A DNA stretch of 64,000 bases, taken from positions 276,395-340,394 of the forward strand of contig MU401466.1 of the NCBI GenBank assembly GCA_022579005.1, written 5' to 3'. The translations under genes and the position numbers were made by a program. Source of the DNA: Poronia punctata (Eukaryota > Ascomycota > Sordariomycetes > Xylariales > Xylariaceae). Within the stretch, counting starts at the first letter, position 1, and each line of letters starts with the position of its first letter. Below the pieces are notes generated by a model. The model was not told the DNA's origin. It made no database searches and was given only the letters and a program-made list of their open reading frames with translations. Below are positions 34,531 through 48,400 of the stretch, piece by piece.

Positions 34531-37500
34531 CTGTTAGTTTTAGTACAAGGATATAAGGTAGAGTTAAGTATTATAGAAAGGATTATTATATATTATAGTA
34601 AATTAATTTTTAACTTATATTATAATAGTACTTATTTTTTTAGTAATATTATAAGTTAATATAAAAAGACTTAGTACTTTAAAGTATACTTTATATACTA
34701 TACTTTAATAGGTTATAAGCCTAGGTTTAGCTATATAATTAAAACTTAAATACTTAGCACTTTTATTATAGCTACTAGCACTATTAACATATAAAAAACT
34801 TTTATATTATAAAGTTATATAAAACTTTTAAAATAAAGTTAAAATCTTTAATATAAAGTTATAAACTTTTACTAAAGTTAATAAACCTTTTTAATAAAAG
34901 TTAACTAAAAAAATACTTTTTATTAGCAAATTTTTTTTAAGCTTACTTTAATAATATATTTAATAATATGCTTAATAGCAAAATAGTTTATAATAGCTTA
35001 ATAATTATTATTATAAACTTATAAAAAATTTAAAATTTTCTATAAGATTTATTTTTACTTATAAAATTTAAAATTAAACTTTTATTAAAGCAAAGAAAAT
35101 TAAATATAAATTTGTTTTTGCTAATATTAGTAATAACTAACGCTAAAAAAAAAAAAAGTAAAAAGTTATAAGTTTTAGCAACTTTTTTTAAAAAAATCTT
35201 ATAGCTGCTAGCTTTTTAGTATAATAGCGTTTTTTAATTGCTTTACGCTTTTAATACTTATAAAAAATAAACTAAAAAAACTAGTAAATTAAATTATTAA
35301 AAATACTAAGATATTTTTTTTAAAAAATGATAATAACAAAAATTTACTTATATGTATAGTAAAAAAAACTTATATTTTTTTTTTACATTTTTAATATAAA
35401 AAAATAATACTTTTAACTTTATTAAAGCTATATTATAACATAAAGCAAAAAAGCTTAAGCAGCTTAACTTAAATAACTATAATATTAAAATATAATTATT
35501 AAAACTAGTAAAATTAAAAGCTAGCTTTAGTAATGTTTTTAAGCTAAAAAATAGCAATTTTAACTAAAATAACTTTAATATTGTACTATAAAATATAGCT
35601 TTTAAAAAAGGTATTAAAAATATTTTTAATAGTACTTTTAAAAAACTTGCAAACTTTAAAAATAACTTTTTTATTAATATTTAAAATATTTATATTAAAT
35701 AATATATATATTAGCAGACTATAAACAATTACTTATTTATTAAAATTAAAAGCAAACTTAATACTATTATTTAATAAAAATAAAATATTAACAATAAAAT
35801 AAATGCTTTTATAATATACTAATTCCTAGCAACTTATTGCTAATAATAAAGTATAAACTACTTTTTAAACATTTTTTATACTTTATTAAAAAAATTATTA
35901 CTTTAAATAAAAAAAATTAATAAATATAACAAGTATTAAGTAAACAACTATTAAGCCTTTAACTTTTTATAGTTAACTTAAAAATTTTTAAATAAACTAA
36001 AGTAACTATAATACTTTATAAATTTAAAAAATGCTTTTAATAACTAAAAAACCTTAATAATAATAAGCTATGCTATTATAAAAGTTAATATAAATACTTT
36101 TATTATACTAAAAAACCTTATATTTAAAGTATAAAACTACTAAATTAAACTTGCTAGCAATATAAAACAAAATGCTTTAATAATATTTATATATTACTTT
36201 AAAAATATATATATAAATAATAAAGTTTACTTTATTAAGCAATAAAAGTTTAAGCATAGCTAAAGCAATTAGTAACTATATACTTTTATTAAATTATTTA
36301 TTAAAAAACTTAAGCTTATAAAGTATTTTAGCCTATATTAAAAGGTTTACTTTTTATATAAATAAATTAGCACTAAGTATAAAAACTATAGCAATAATAA
36401 ATGTTATATTTTAAAAAATAAAAATAAATAGTAATAGCTACTTAAAGCAGCTTATTATTAAAATAGCTAACTACTATATTTAAATATTTTAAATAGTTTT
36501 TTTGATAACTTACTTAATAACGTTAACTTAAAAAGCTACTATGTAAACTAAAATAAAGTAATAAACTACTTAGCTAGTAATTAATAAAATGCTTTTTTAC
36601 TACTAAGCAATAATAAAATATATACTATTACTTTTTTTATAAACATTTTAATAATAATATTTAAAGTTTTTATAAAACTTTTAACTACTAAATATTTAAA
36701 CTAGCTATTTAATATAAAAGCTTTAATATATATTTGCTATAAAAACTAAATATTTAATAAATATAATTTTTTTTAAATCTTTTTAAAATAAAAAAAGTAA
36801 AAGTAAAAATAATAATACTAAGTATTAAAAGTATTAACTTAGTAGTTTAATAAAAAAACAACACTTAATTTATTATACTATAAAACGTACTTTTTATTTT
36901 TTATATAAAACTAAATCTTATTTTTATTAGCACTTTTATTATATAAAACAACTTTATTTTTTAATAAAATAAGTTTAAAGCTTAAGTATTTTTTAACTTT
37001 TTAAATAAGCTTAAATATAAAACTTTAATTATATATAGTTACTTTTATAATAAATTTTACTTTTTTAATTACTTTATTATAGCTACTTTAAAGCTATAAA
37101 AGCTACTTATTACTAGTTTTTTACTTATAGCTTTTATAACTTTAAGTATTATACTTATAGTATTACTTATATTACTATATTAACGCTTAAAATATGTTAA
37201 CTTTAAAAATTGCTAAAAAGTAGCCTTAGTATAAAAAATTTAAGTTATAAATAATTATAATAATATTATTTATAAAATATATTAACTAGTAAAAAGTATT
37301 ATAAAAAATAATTATACTAAAGTATTATAATTAACTTAATAAAGTATAAAGTAATATGCAAACTTTAATAGCTTTATAATACTTTTTATATTAATAAATA
37401 AGCAATACTACCTACTAGTACTTAATAATATAATATATTTTTTGTAATTATATTTACTTTATTATAAATTAAACGCTAAATACTTTATTAAAACTAATAT

Positions 37501-38418
37501 TAAGTAAATAAAAGTATAAACTAGCTAAAAAGTACAATTTTATAAAATAAATAATAGTAGCAAATTTAATAATAAAATAATTATAAGCCTTTTTAATAAA
37601 TAAAAAGTATAATAAAAGTTTATAGTACTTTATTAATATAAGCAAGCTAGTTTAGTTAAACGTTTATACTATATTTTTTAAAGCTTAGTATAAGCTATTA
37701 TAATAAACTTAAAACTACTTTTTAAACTTTAAAGCAAAATACTTAAAGCTGCTATATAAATTTAGCAGCGCACTTTAAATAGTATATTAAACAACATATT
37801 ACTATTTAAAGCATAAACTAAAAAAAAACTAAATATTACTTATTAAAAATAACTTAGCACTTAAGCTTATAAGTTAGTTTTTAAAAAAACTTACTTAAAA
37901 AAGCTAAATAACTAAGCTAAAATAATAATACTAGTTAAATATAATATTAATAACATTTATTATTTATAAAATATAATAACTAAAGCAATAAAACAAGCTA
38001 AAAAAATATTGTTTAATAAAAACGTAATAATAAGTTTTAAAAACTTTATACTTTTACTATTAAGTTCTAACTTTTTTACTTTGCTATATATTAAAATAGT
38101 ATTATATTATATATACTTAGCTAAGCACTTAATAGTTTTTATTAATAAATAGTTATTACTTAAAAAGCTAGCTTTTTAAATTAAAGCAAAGAACGCAGCA
38201 CTATAATTTAAAAACTAGCTCTTTTTAAATAAGTTAATTAAAAAACTATTTAAAAAACTTTTAACGGTTTAAGCCTACTTTATAAAGCTATTTAAAATAC
38301 TAAAAAGCAATATAGCAATAATTTAAACTATAGCATTATTAAAGCTAAAAACAGCACTATAAAAATAAGCTTTTTTAAAAAACGTAAATTAGCAAATTAG
38401 CAAATTAAATAACTATAC

Positions 38419-38830
38419 TGTCGGTTCCTTTACTAAGGAACGGGGAGTACTCCGTTCTTTGTACATACAATAAATGTACGTAGCCAAAGACTCTGTTCCT
38501 TTATAAAATAAAAAAGATAAAGCAATAAACGATATACAAAACAAATAACAATAAATTCTATTCTTTAGATTAGTTCTGCATAATTGTCTAAGTCCTAAGT
38601 CGGGAATTGCAGCCAAGGCGCAATTCCCTTTTTATATCGTCTTCGTGCGAAGCCGACTGATTTAATCGGAATCAGAAGGGCCGAGAAAACTCTGCTAGTG
38701 TCCACGCCATAAGTCAGCCACTATGTGGCTGACAAGTGCCCTGTCCACTTAGTCAGGTCAGCCTGACTCCCGCAGCCTTGGCGGCCTGAGCCGCGTTCTC
38801 GGCTGTGGTGTTGTTACCAATATTCCAACA
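38419..38830. mobile_element. Solo LTR (412 bp) with 5-bp target-site duplication
   Basis: An island of normal base composition inside the A/T-rich block begins TGTCGG and ends CCAACA, the TG...CA ends of an LTR. The five bases before it (38414-38418) and after it (38831-38835) are both TATAC, a perfect target-site duplication. No internal retroelement coding region is present, so it is a solo LTR left by LTR-LTR recombination. It carries palindromes: a 7-bp stem at 38424-38441, a 10-bp palindrome at 38444-38453 and a perfect 9-bp stem with 3-base loop at 38713-38733. It is almost free of RIP, so it arrived later than its surroundings. Orientation and superfamily are undetermined. Confidence 0.9.
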
Positions 38831-39113
38831 TATACTAATACTTTAATACTTATTTAGTTAAAAATTACCTTTAAAAATATTAAAAATTTTAATATTATAA
38901 TATATTATAATGCTGTTTTAAAAAATAAAGCTTTTTTAGCAGCTATAATAAACAAACTAAAAAGCTATATAAAAGCTATAAAGTTATTTAAGCAAAAATA
39001 CTAAATAAAAGCAATAAAAAACAAAGTTAATTTTATTATAAACAATAAAACTTAAAACTTAATTAATTATAATAACTTTTTATATATTTTATTAAAAAAA
39101 TAAATATATAAAG

Positions 39114-39503
39114 TGTTAGTCCGGCTAGGGGTTAATGTGATTATAATACGTTACTATTTATAGTACTATGTTAACTTAATTAATTAAAAAGAAAAGAAAG
39201 TTATAAGGACTTTTTTTTAACAAGTCTTATATAGCTATAAAGGTTTGTAGTTAATTAAGACCTATTAGCAATACAAAAAGAACATATATACCCTATATAT
39301 TTAATACGTAAAAAACGCATACTTTATATATACTAGTTATATACTATATATATATACTGTGCGTATACTTTTTTAATAAAGTAAGTCTAATACAATTTAT
39401 AACAAATATATAAAAAACTAAATATTTATATTTATAAAATATTTGCGTTTTAATAGTTTTAATATAGTTAATAAGGTTAAAGGTATTAAAAAAAATTTTA
39501 ATA
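39114..39503. repeat. Left LTR of the degraded element (390 bp)
   Basis: This copy aligns along its whole length with 45017-45403. It retains a G/C-rich start (TGTTAGTCCGGCTAGGGG), so its first third is less mutated than the other copy. Confidence 0.85.
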
Positions 39504-42500
39504 CTTGCTATTTTTCTTTTAACTACATTTTTATTTTTTTATACTTTTATTTTTAATTTATAGGCAATTTACTATTGCTTTAATTTTTATTTATATTTTA
39601 TTTATTATAATAAAAAACTTAAGTGCTTAGTTAAAAGTTTTCTTTATAAACAAATTTGCAAAATTATTTTTTTTATTAATTTAATATACTTTTATAATTT
39701 TTTTTTTTTATAAAACTTTTATAGCAACATTATATTAATTATAAAGCGTTTTTTTTACGTACTTTTAAGCTTTATAAAATATTAATAAAGCAACTTAAAA
39801 TTAGTATAAAGTACTAAAAAAATTAAAAATAATTTAAGTACTTTAAAAATTAAGTATAAAGTAATATATAAAGCAATAGTGCTATTAACTTTATTAACTA
39901 TATTATATAGTTTACTAGCAAAAATAAATTAAGTAATACGCTTATATTTACTTAAGTTTTAGTATATAATATTACTAATAATTTTATATTTATTTTGCTT
40001 ATAATTTAAAATTAATTTAATAGCAAAAATAATAATAAAACTAATTTAAAAGCTTAGGTTAATATTGTTAGTAAATAATTTATTTATAAAAATAAATAGC
40101 TTTGCTTTTATTAAGTTTAAAAGTATATACGTTAATTTACAGTGCTTATTTTTAATTTACTAGTTAATTTGCTTATTTAATGCTTAAATATTATTTTTTA
40201 TAAGTTTAGTAACTTATATAGCTATTAATAAGTTAAATATAGCTTTAAATTAATATATATTGCTAATATATATACTATATACCTTTTAGCTAACATATTG
40301 CTAAAAAATATTAATTAAAACAAAGTTAATTTTAATTAAATTTTTTACTTAACTTTTTTATATAAAAATTACTTTTTTATTTTAAAAAGTAACTTTTATA
40401 CTATTAAACTTAATAGCTTATTTTTTATTAAAAAATTGCTTTAGTTTTGCTTTAAATTTAGCTTTAAAAAGTTTGCTTTTTTTTTTTAGCTAAAAACGCT
40501 AATATAGTAAATAATAAAGTATTATTTATTTATATTATAATAATACTAAATTTGTTATGTTTGCTTTTTATAAATAATAAGCAAAAGTTATAAGTTAATA
40601 TTATTATTTTAAGTTAATTTTAATAATGTTTATAATAAGTTTAAAACTAATATAAACTAAATTTAGCTAAACTATAAAAAAAGCAAAGTAACTAAAAAAT
40701 AATACTTTTAAAATACTTTTTTTTAAGTTTAATAAGTAAACGTATATATATAATATTAAAAAAGGTATTTTTTAACTATATATATGCTTATATAATATTT
40801 TTTAGCTTACTATAAGCATTATAATTTTAAATTAAAAATAGTATAAGTATAAGTATAATTTGTTAACTTATTTAGTAAATAGTTAAAGCTTAATATAAAA
40901 CTATTTTTTTTTATAGTTATTATAGCTTTAAACTATTAATTATAATTTTTTATAAGGCTAAGTAGTCTTGCTTTTAATTTTGTATACTATTTAAAACAAA
41001 AATAGCTTAATATTTAAATACGTTTTAAAGTTAAAACAAATAAACTTAAATACTTTTATATTTAATAAATTATTAATTTTTAAAGCGTTAAACTTTTTAA
41101 AAAGTAAACTAAAAATAAAAATAATGCTTTTATTTTTTAACTTTAATAATAATTAAAAATTTACTTTCTTTTTTACGTTTAAGTACGTTTTTAGTACTAT
41201 TATATACTTAAATTATATTGTTAAAAAGTATTATTATATAATAATTATTATTTTGCTTTTTTTTAGTTTTTTATAAAAGCAGCAAATAATTGCTAAAGTA
41301 GTAAAAAGTTATAAGTTTTTTACTTTTGCTAAAGGTATATTTTAATTTATATTTAATTTATAGTTAGTTTAGTTTATATTTGCTAAAGATTTATTTATAT
41401 ATTAATATAGTTTTACTTATATATAATAAAACTTTATTAGTTTATTAACTATATTAATAATAACGTTTTTATTTTTAATTGCTTAAACTTTAAAAGAACT
41501 ATTTTATTTTTGCTTTTTTTGCTAAATAAAAACTTTACTTTATAATAAAAAAGTAAAAATAAAAAGTAAATTAAAGCTATTTTAAGTATTAAGCGTATGT
41601 AATACGTTTGCTTTTGCTTTTTTATTTTAAATAGCTTTTATAGCTTTTTAAATAGCTTTTATATACTAAATAATTTTAAGTAATAGTAGCAAATTATAAT
41701 TAATTTATAAATAAGTATTAAATACTAATAAAGTAAGTACTAATTTATTAAGTTTTATAATATTATTAAAAGCTTTTATTACTATTTGCAAAATTAATTT
41801 ATTATTATTTTAATAGCTAATTTTTTTTTTAATTATATTAAAAACATAGCATAAAAAAATATATATGCATTTAATTTTGCTAAGTATTTAATATGCTTTA
41901 ATAAGCATTTTTTTATATATAATTTTTATAATTCTAGTACTAGTTTAAAACTTTTTTAAAATAAAGTTAATATTAAAGTTATATATTATATAATTAAGCA
42001 GTTTTTAATAAACGTTAATTTAGCACTTATAAAGTATATTTTATACTTTATATGCTTTTATTATTTAAATAAAAGTTATAGCTTAAAATAACATAGCTAA
42101 ATTAATAATATAAAAAACTTATTTTTTGTTAATTTAAACTATGTTAATAATAACTTTATAGTTAAATTTATAGTTATTTTTTAAAGTAAATTTAAAGCGT
42201 TTTAGCGCTAAGTTATACGTTTAGCAATAATAGCAAAATTCTTAAATTTTTTTTAAAATAAAATAATTTACTTTATAACTTATTATAGTTAATATTTGCT
42301 TTAGTTTTACTACTTTAAAGTGCTTAAATTGTTTATAAAGCTAATATAATTTAATTTTAGTAAAATATGCAATTATTTTGCTAAAGTATATATTAAAAAA
42401 TAAATGTTTTTATTTATAAATAACTAATATTATATTGCTATTACTTTAAATAATAACATTTTTAGTATTATTAAAATAAATATTAACGTAATTAGCATTA

Positions 42501-45016
42501 TATAGCAAAAATAAAAAAAAGGTAAGCATATTTAAAACATAATATATAGTTATTTTAAAAAGGTTTTATATTTAAATTATACTAATATTTTTAATAATAC
42601 TGCTACTACTAAATTTAATATAAACTTTGTTTAATTTTTATATTATATTTACTTTTAAATTTAAGCGTAAGTATACTTTTAATTATGCTTTTTTAACTAT
42701 TAAATAGTTAAAAGCACTTATATTTTATAATTTGCTTTAATATTTTACTTTATATAAATTTTTTAAAATAAATTAATTTACTAGCATTTTAGCTTTAAAT
42801 TGCTATATATTTTTGCTTATAATATAATATATATATATAGCATTTATTAAAAATTAAGTAAATTTTTTTGCTATTTTATTATTAATTTTATTTTGTTTAT
42901 AATTTAAATTTAAAACAGTTTTAAAAATACTTTTTATATTTATTAAATATTAAAAAAATATTTTAATATTTAGTTTATAGCTATAAATTATTTTATATAT
43001 AGTAAAAAATTAACGTTTTATTTTACGTTATTTTTTAATTAAATAATTAGTTAAAAAATAATTATTGTTTTTATATATAAAATACTTATATTTTTACTTT
43101 AATAAGTTTAATTTACTTTTAAAACTAAAGCAATATAATATTAAATTATTTTTATTATAATTATAATTATTATATTTATAATTTATATAAAATATAGTGC
43201 TGCTTTTGCTATTATTTACTACTTGCAAATATGCTTAAAAGTTAAAAAATAAACTTTTAAATATTAGCTTTTAGTAAATAAGTACTATATTAAACTTAAA
43301 TATATTTTTATATACATATACTATATTTATTACTAAGTAAATTTTATTTTAATATACAGTACTAAGTACTTGCTAAGCTTTTATAATTTTATTAATTATA
43401 AAGTTAAAAGCTTTTATAAAGGTTTTATTTAAGTTTTTTTTGCAAATATTTTAGTATATAATTATTATTTAATTAATAAAGTATTAAAACTAATTTATAA
43501 TATTATTAAAATATAAATTTAACTTAAAATATATTTTTATTTATAACTTATTAAAGCTAATTTACTATATAAAGTACTGCTTAGCACGTTTATTAAAAAT
43601 TATTAAAAATATAGCTTAATACTAGTTTTTTATTATTTTAATTTAGTAGTATATATTAATAAAAATTTATATTTTATTATATAATAAGTTATAAAGCTTG
43701 CTTATATAATTTTAGTTTTTTTACTATATTTTTATAAACATAGTAATTTTTTTAAAAGTAAAAAAAGTATTATTTATTAAATATATTAAAAGTAAATTAT
43801 AAAGCAAAACATAGTTAAATTTTTATAAATTTAAATATAAAGTTAAAACGTTTTTATATTTAATAGCTTAAATAAAAGTAGCTTGCTATTAAAGCGTAAC
43901 TAGCTTGCTAGCAAGTAAAAGATTTACTAGTTATAAGCGCTTAAAAGTATATAAAGTATACGTAGCTTAAGTAGCTTATAATGCTTAAAAGGTTAAAAAA
44001 GGTTAAAAAGCAAGTTAAGTGCTTTAAAAAGCTTAAAAAGCTTATAAAGCTTAAGCTTTTTAGTTAGTTACTAATACTTTAAAATATATTTTAAGTTTAA
44101 ATATATTTTAGCTTATAATCTTTTTATTAGTAAATATAAAAGTTAAATTAAGTTTTTATTTTTTAATTAAAAATATATAAAAAAAGTACTAAGCTTTGCT
44201 AATAGTTATATTATTATTTATAATAATAAGCAACTTATTGCTTATTATATTATAATTTTAAATTAAGCTATAATTAATGCTTTTTTGTTATAATATTAGT
44301 AATAATAAACGTTATATTATATATACTATATTATTAAAATGCTAGTATGTTTATTTTTTAAAATTTTTTTAAATAGTTTATAAAAAGTTTTTGCTATTAA
44401 GCTATATATATATATACTTAGTTATTTTATATAAAACATATATATTTAGCTTATTTTTTGCTAATGTTTTAAAGTTAAGTTTTTTTATACTTTATTTTTT
44501 AAAAATAATATGCTTTTTTAATAAATAAATAGCTATGCTTATTTTTTTAAAAATTTTAACTTAATTTAGGTTATTATTAAAAGCGTTTTTAAAGTAAAGT
44601 AGTACTAACTACTATATATATTATAATTTTTAATATAATTAGTTTTTTAAATCTTTTTTTAAAAATAAACTAAGGTTATATAATAATAATGCTATTATAA
44701 ATTAATACTAATTAGTTTTTAAATTAGTTATAAGTTAAAAGTAATAAAAAATGCTTACTATTTTTTATTTTATTAGTATATAACTTATAAAATGCTTACT
44801 ATAATTTAACGTATGCTTTTTTTATTTACTTTATTTTTTTAAGTAATTATATAATAATTTAAGTTAAATTTTTTATTTATTACTTACTTAAATATAGTAA
44901 GTTTTAAAAGCAATACAAAGCTAAAGCAACTTTAAATTAAATAAAAAGTAAGTATAACAATAGTTTTTGTTTTTAAACCTTACTTTTTTATAGTTACTAA
45001 TTTAACTACTAATTAG

Positions 45017-45403
45017 TATTAGTTTAGCTAAAAGTTAATATAATTATAATATATTACTATTTATAGTACTATATTAACTTAATTAATAAAAAAAAGAAAA
45101 GTTATAAAAACTTTTTTTAGCAAGTTTTATATAGCTATAAAAGTTTATAATTAATTAAAACCTATTAGCAATATAAAAAAAACACGTATACTTTATATAT
45201 TTAATATATAAAAAACATATACTTTATATATACTAGTTACGTACTATATATATATACTGCGTATATACTTTTTTAATAAAGTAAATTTAACGCAATTTAT
45301 AATAAATATATAAAAAACTAAATATTTATATTTATAAGATATTTGCGTTTTAATGGTCTTAATATAGTTAATAAGGTTAAAAGTATTAAAAGGGATTTTA
45401 ACA
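45017..45403. repeat. Right LTR of the degraded element (387 bp)
   Basis: This copy pairs with 39114-39503. At its start TCCGG has become TTTAG and GGGG has become AAAG. Near its end it keeps GGGATTTTAACA where the left copy has AAAATTTTAATA, so the two copies were hit independently. Confidence 0.85.
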
Positions 45404-48400
45404 GTATATATATTATAAACTTAAAAAGTTATTTATAATAAAATTTATAATAAGTTATTTTTTATTTAAGTGCACCTTTGCTTAATAATAAGCATACTTA
45501 ATAATAGCTAAATAATTAAAAAAATAATATATTAAGCAAAGCTTATAGCTTATATAAACGCTAAATTAACTATATATAAGCTTAATATAACTAAAAAACC
45601 TTTGCTTATACTAAATATAATAAATATAATAAATACTTATTTAAGCTATACTAATAATAATAATAACTTAATAAAAAAACTTTAGTTAACTATTTTTAAC
45701 TTTTAATATAATAACTATAATATAAGTTATATTTATAAAAAAATTAATAATATAAAAAAAGGTTTTATAGCTAAAGGTAAATAATTAATATATTATAATT
45801 ATAATAAAAAAGCTATATAATAGCTAATTATAAGTTTAAAAAAAATATAATAAAATATTTATATAAAGCTACTAAAATGCTAAGCTTATAAAAAAAAGCT
45901 AAGTAATAATTATTAAAAGCATAATATATAAATAAGCTTGTAAGCTTATAAGTAGCTAAAAACTACGTAAAAAAACTTGTTTTAATAGCTATTAAGCTAA
46001 TAAGCTAAATAATAAAAAAAATAAAAGTAGTATTATGCTAAAATAATAGCTTAATAGCAATAAAAAGCGCAATATTTTTAAATAAGCTATTATAGTAATA
46101 AATAACTAATAAAATAGCCTTATTTTATTAGTTTAATAAAATAAAAGCGTAAATAAACTATAACTAAAATAAAAAAAGTTGTATAATAGTTATTTTAACT
46201 ATTATAATATTTTTAAAGCTATGCTTAGCAATAAAAGCGCTTTTATAGTATTTTTTAACTATAAATATACTTATTATTATGTTTTTAAAAGCTTTATAAT
46301 ATAGCTAAAGCTTTATAACTTTTAGTACAAAAATTAAATATATAAAATAAAAAGTTAAAGCTTATAAGTAATAAAAAATTATAAAGTTAAAGCAAAATAA
46401 ATTAATATAAATAATTATAAATTAAATAAATAGTTAGTAATTAATAACGTAGTACTAAATAGCACGTTTTTTAATAAATTAACTATTAGTAAGTAAAAGT
46501 TTTATAAGTAAAATAGCATATTTATAATATATAGCTAACTTAAAGTTATTATATTTATAAACTTTAAAAGTAAGCTTATAATAATACTAATATATAATAT
46601 TATAGTTATAAGCTTAAAATTAGCTTACTTAAGTATTTTAAAGCTAATTTAAATAAGTATAACTTATATGCTAAGTATTATAAAGCTAGTAATAAAAATT
46701 AAATAATATAAAGCAATACTTTAAAACTTTAAAATCTAAGCGTTATTAAATTAGTATATAAAAAAATTTCTAAGCTTATTTAATTTTAAAAACTAATATA
46801 TAAACATTATAGCTAAAATTAAATATTATATTAATATTAGTAATAATATACTTATTAAGCTACTGCTATAAAAATATAGCTTTTTATAAAAACGTATGCT
46901 TTATAACTTTATTAAAGCTTATTTTAATATTTATATTTAAAAAAATAAAAGTTTATAAAAATTATTAGCGCTTTTAACTTTAAAAAAAGCTTTAAAAGCT
47001 ACTATATTAAATAAAAACTTTTTTAAATATAATAAAAAAGTTATATAGCATATATGCTATAATTTTTAAAAAGTTAATAAATAAACTAAAAAGTATATAT
47101 ACTTGCTTTTAAACGTATAAAATAAGGTTTAGCATGCTATTAGCTATTAATAGTATATTTTTATTAACTTAAAAAATAGCTTTTAGTATATTAAAGTTTA
47201 TAAAAAAAATTATAAAAAACTATATTTATAATATTTTTTAATATTTATAAGTAGCTTATTATATTATTTAAGCTATATAATATACTTATAACGTTTTAAG
47301 CGCTAATTTAAAAAATATTTAAAAAGTATTATAAATAGTTTGCTAGCTTTTTAAATAATATTTATATTTAAAAAGATTTAATTAAACAACTTTATAAACG
47401 CTGCTATAAAGTGTTTGCTTACTTTATAAAATATAAAATAATAATTAATATATAAAAGTGCTTTATATTTATTTATAAAAGCGTTTTTTTAAGCTTTTAT
47501 ATATTTGCTAATAAAATTAAAGCTAATTTAGCTAAAATATTTATAATGCTTAAACGTTTAATATTATAAACTATAATTAAAATTTAAGCGTTTATAAACG
47601 CTATAAAATATTTTAAGCACTTTATATATTGCTTTGCATATTATTTAGTACTTTTAACTGCTTTTTTAAGTAATTTAAAAAACGTGCTAATAATATTATT
47701 ATTAAAAGTATAAAAAGCATAGTATAAAATTTATATAGCTATTATTATAATGCTTATAGTTTAAAGTTTTAATTAATAACTTTTATTTATTATTAACTTT
47801 AATTTAAATAACTTATACGTTAAAGCTTACTTAATATAGCTTTATTTATATAGTATAAAATTATTATTATACTTTATAGCTTACTACTTTAAAAAGCTTA
47901 TAAAAACGTAGTTTTAATATTTTATATAAAAATATAAACTTTTTACTATTATGCTTAGCTTATAACACTAGCGTTACTAAGTTAAAAGTAATAATATAAT
48001 AGTTTAAATAAACTACTAGTTACTAACGTTTATTTAAATAAAAGCAAAGCAGCTTATATAAATAATTTAATTTTTTAACGCTATAAAATATTATAAAGTT
48101 TAAATAGTATATAAGCTAAATAAAGTAAATATATTAGCTAATTAGCTATTAAAGCTTAAAAAAGCTATAGTTAATAATAAAGTAGCACTAAAAGTAATAT
48201 TGCTATAATAATTTAATAAACTTAATTTTTAAGCTATTTTTAAGCATATTTAATATAGCTTAGATTTGCTTAAAAATATAAACTTTAAATAAAGCTATAA
48301 GCATTTTATAGTATATAAAAAATGCTTTTATAAAGTATAGCACTTTTAATACATTTTTAGTAAGCTTTTATATATTATAAGCATTATAAGCTAAGCAATA

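Larger units (their letters stand above)
39114..45403. mobile_element. RIP-degraded LTR retroelement (about 6.3 kb)
   Basis: Two direct repeats (39114-39503 and 45017-45403) flank about 5.5 kb of A/T-rich sequence. Both copies begin TG/TA-TTAG and end TTTTAACA/TTTTAATA, consistent with TG...CA LTR ends after C-to-T change. The total length fits a Copia or Gypsy element, but RIP has destroyed the gag-pol frames, so superfamily and strand cannot be given. No target-site duplication is evident (TAAAG on the left, GTATA on the right), perhaps because of later mutation or rearrangement. Confidence 0.82.

Noticed and set aside
38413..38616. A 67-codon minus-strand frame in the solo LTR.
   Set aside because: It is explained by the LTR and runs past its boundary into A/T-rich sequence.
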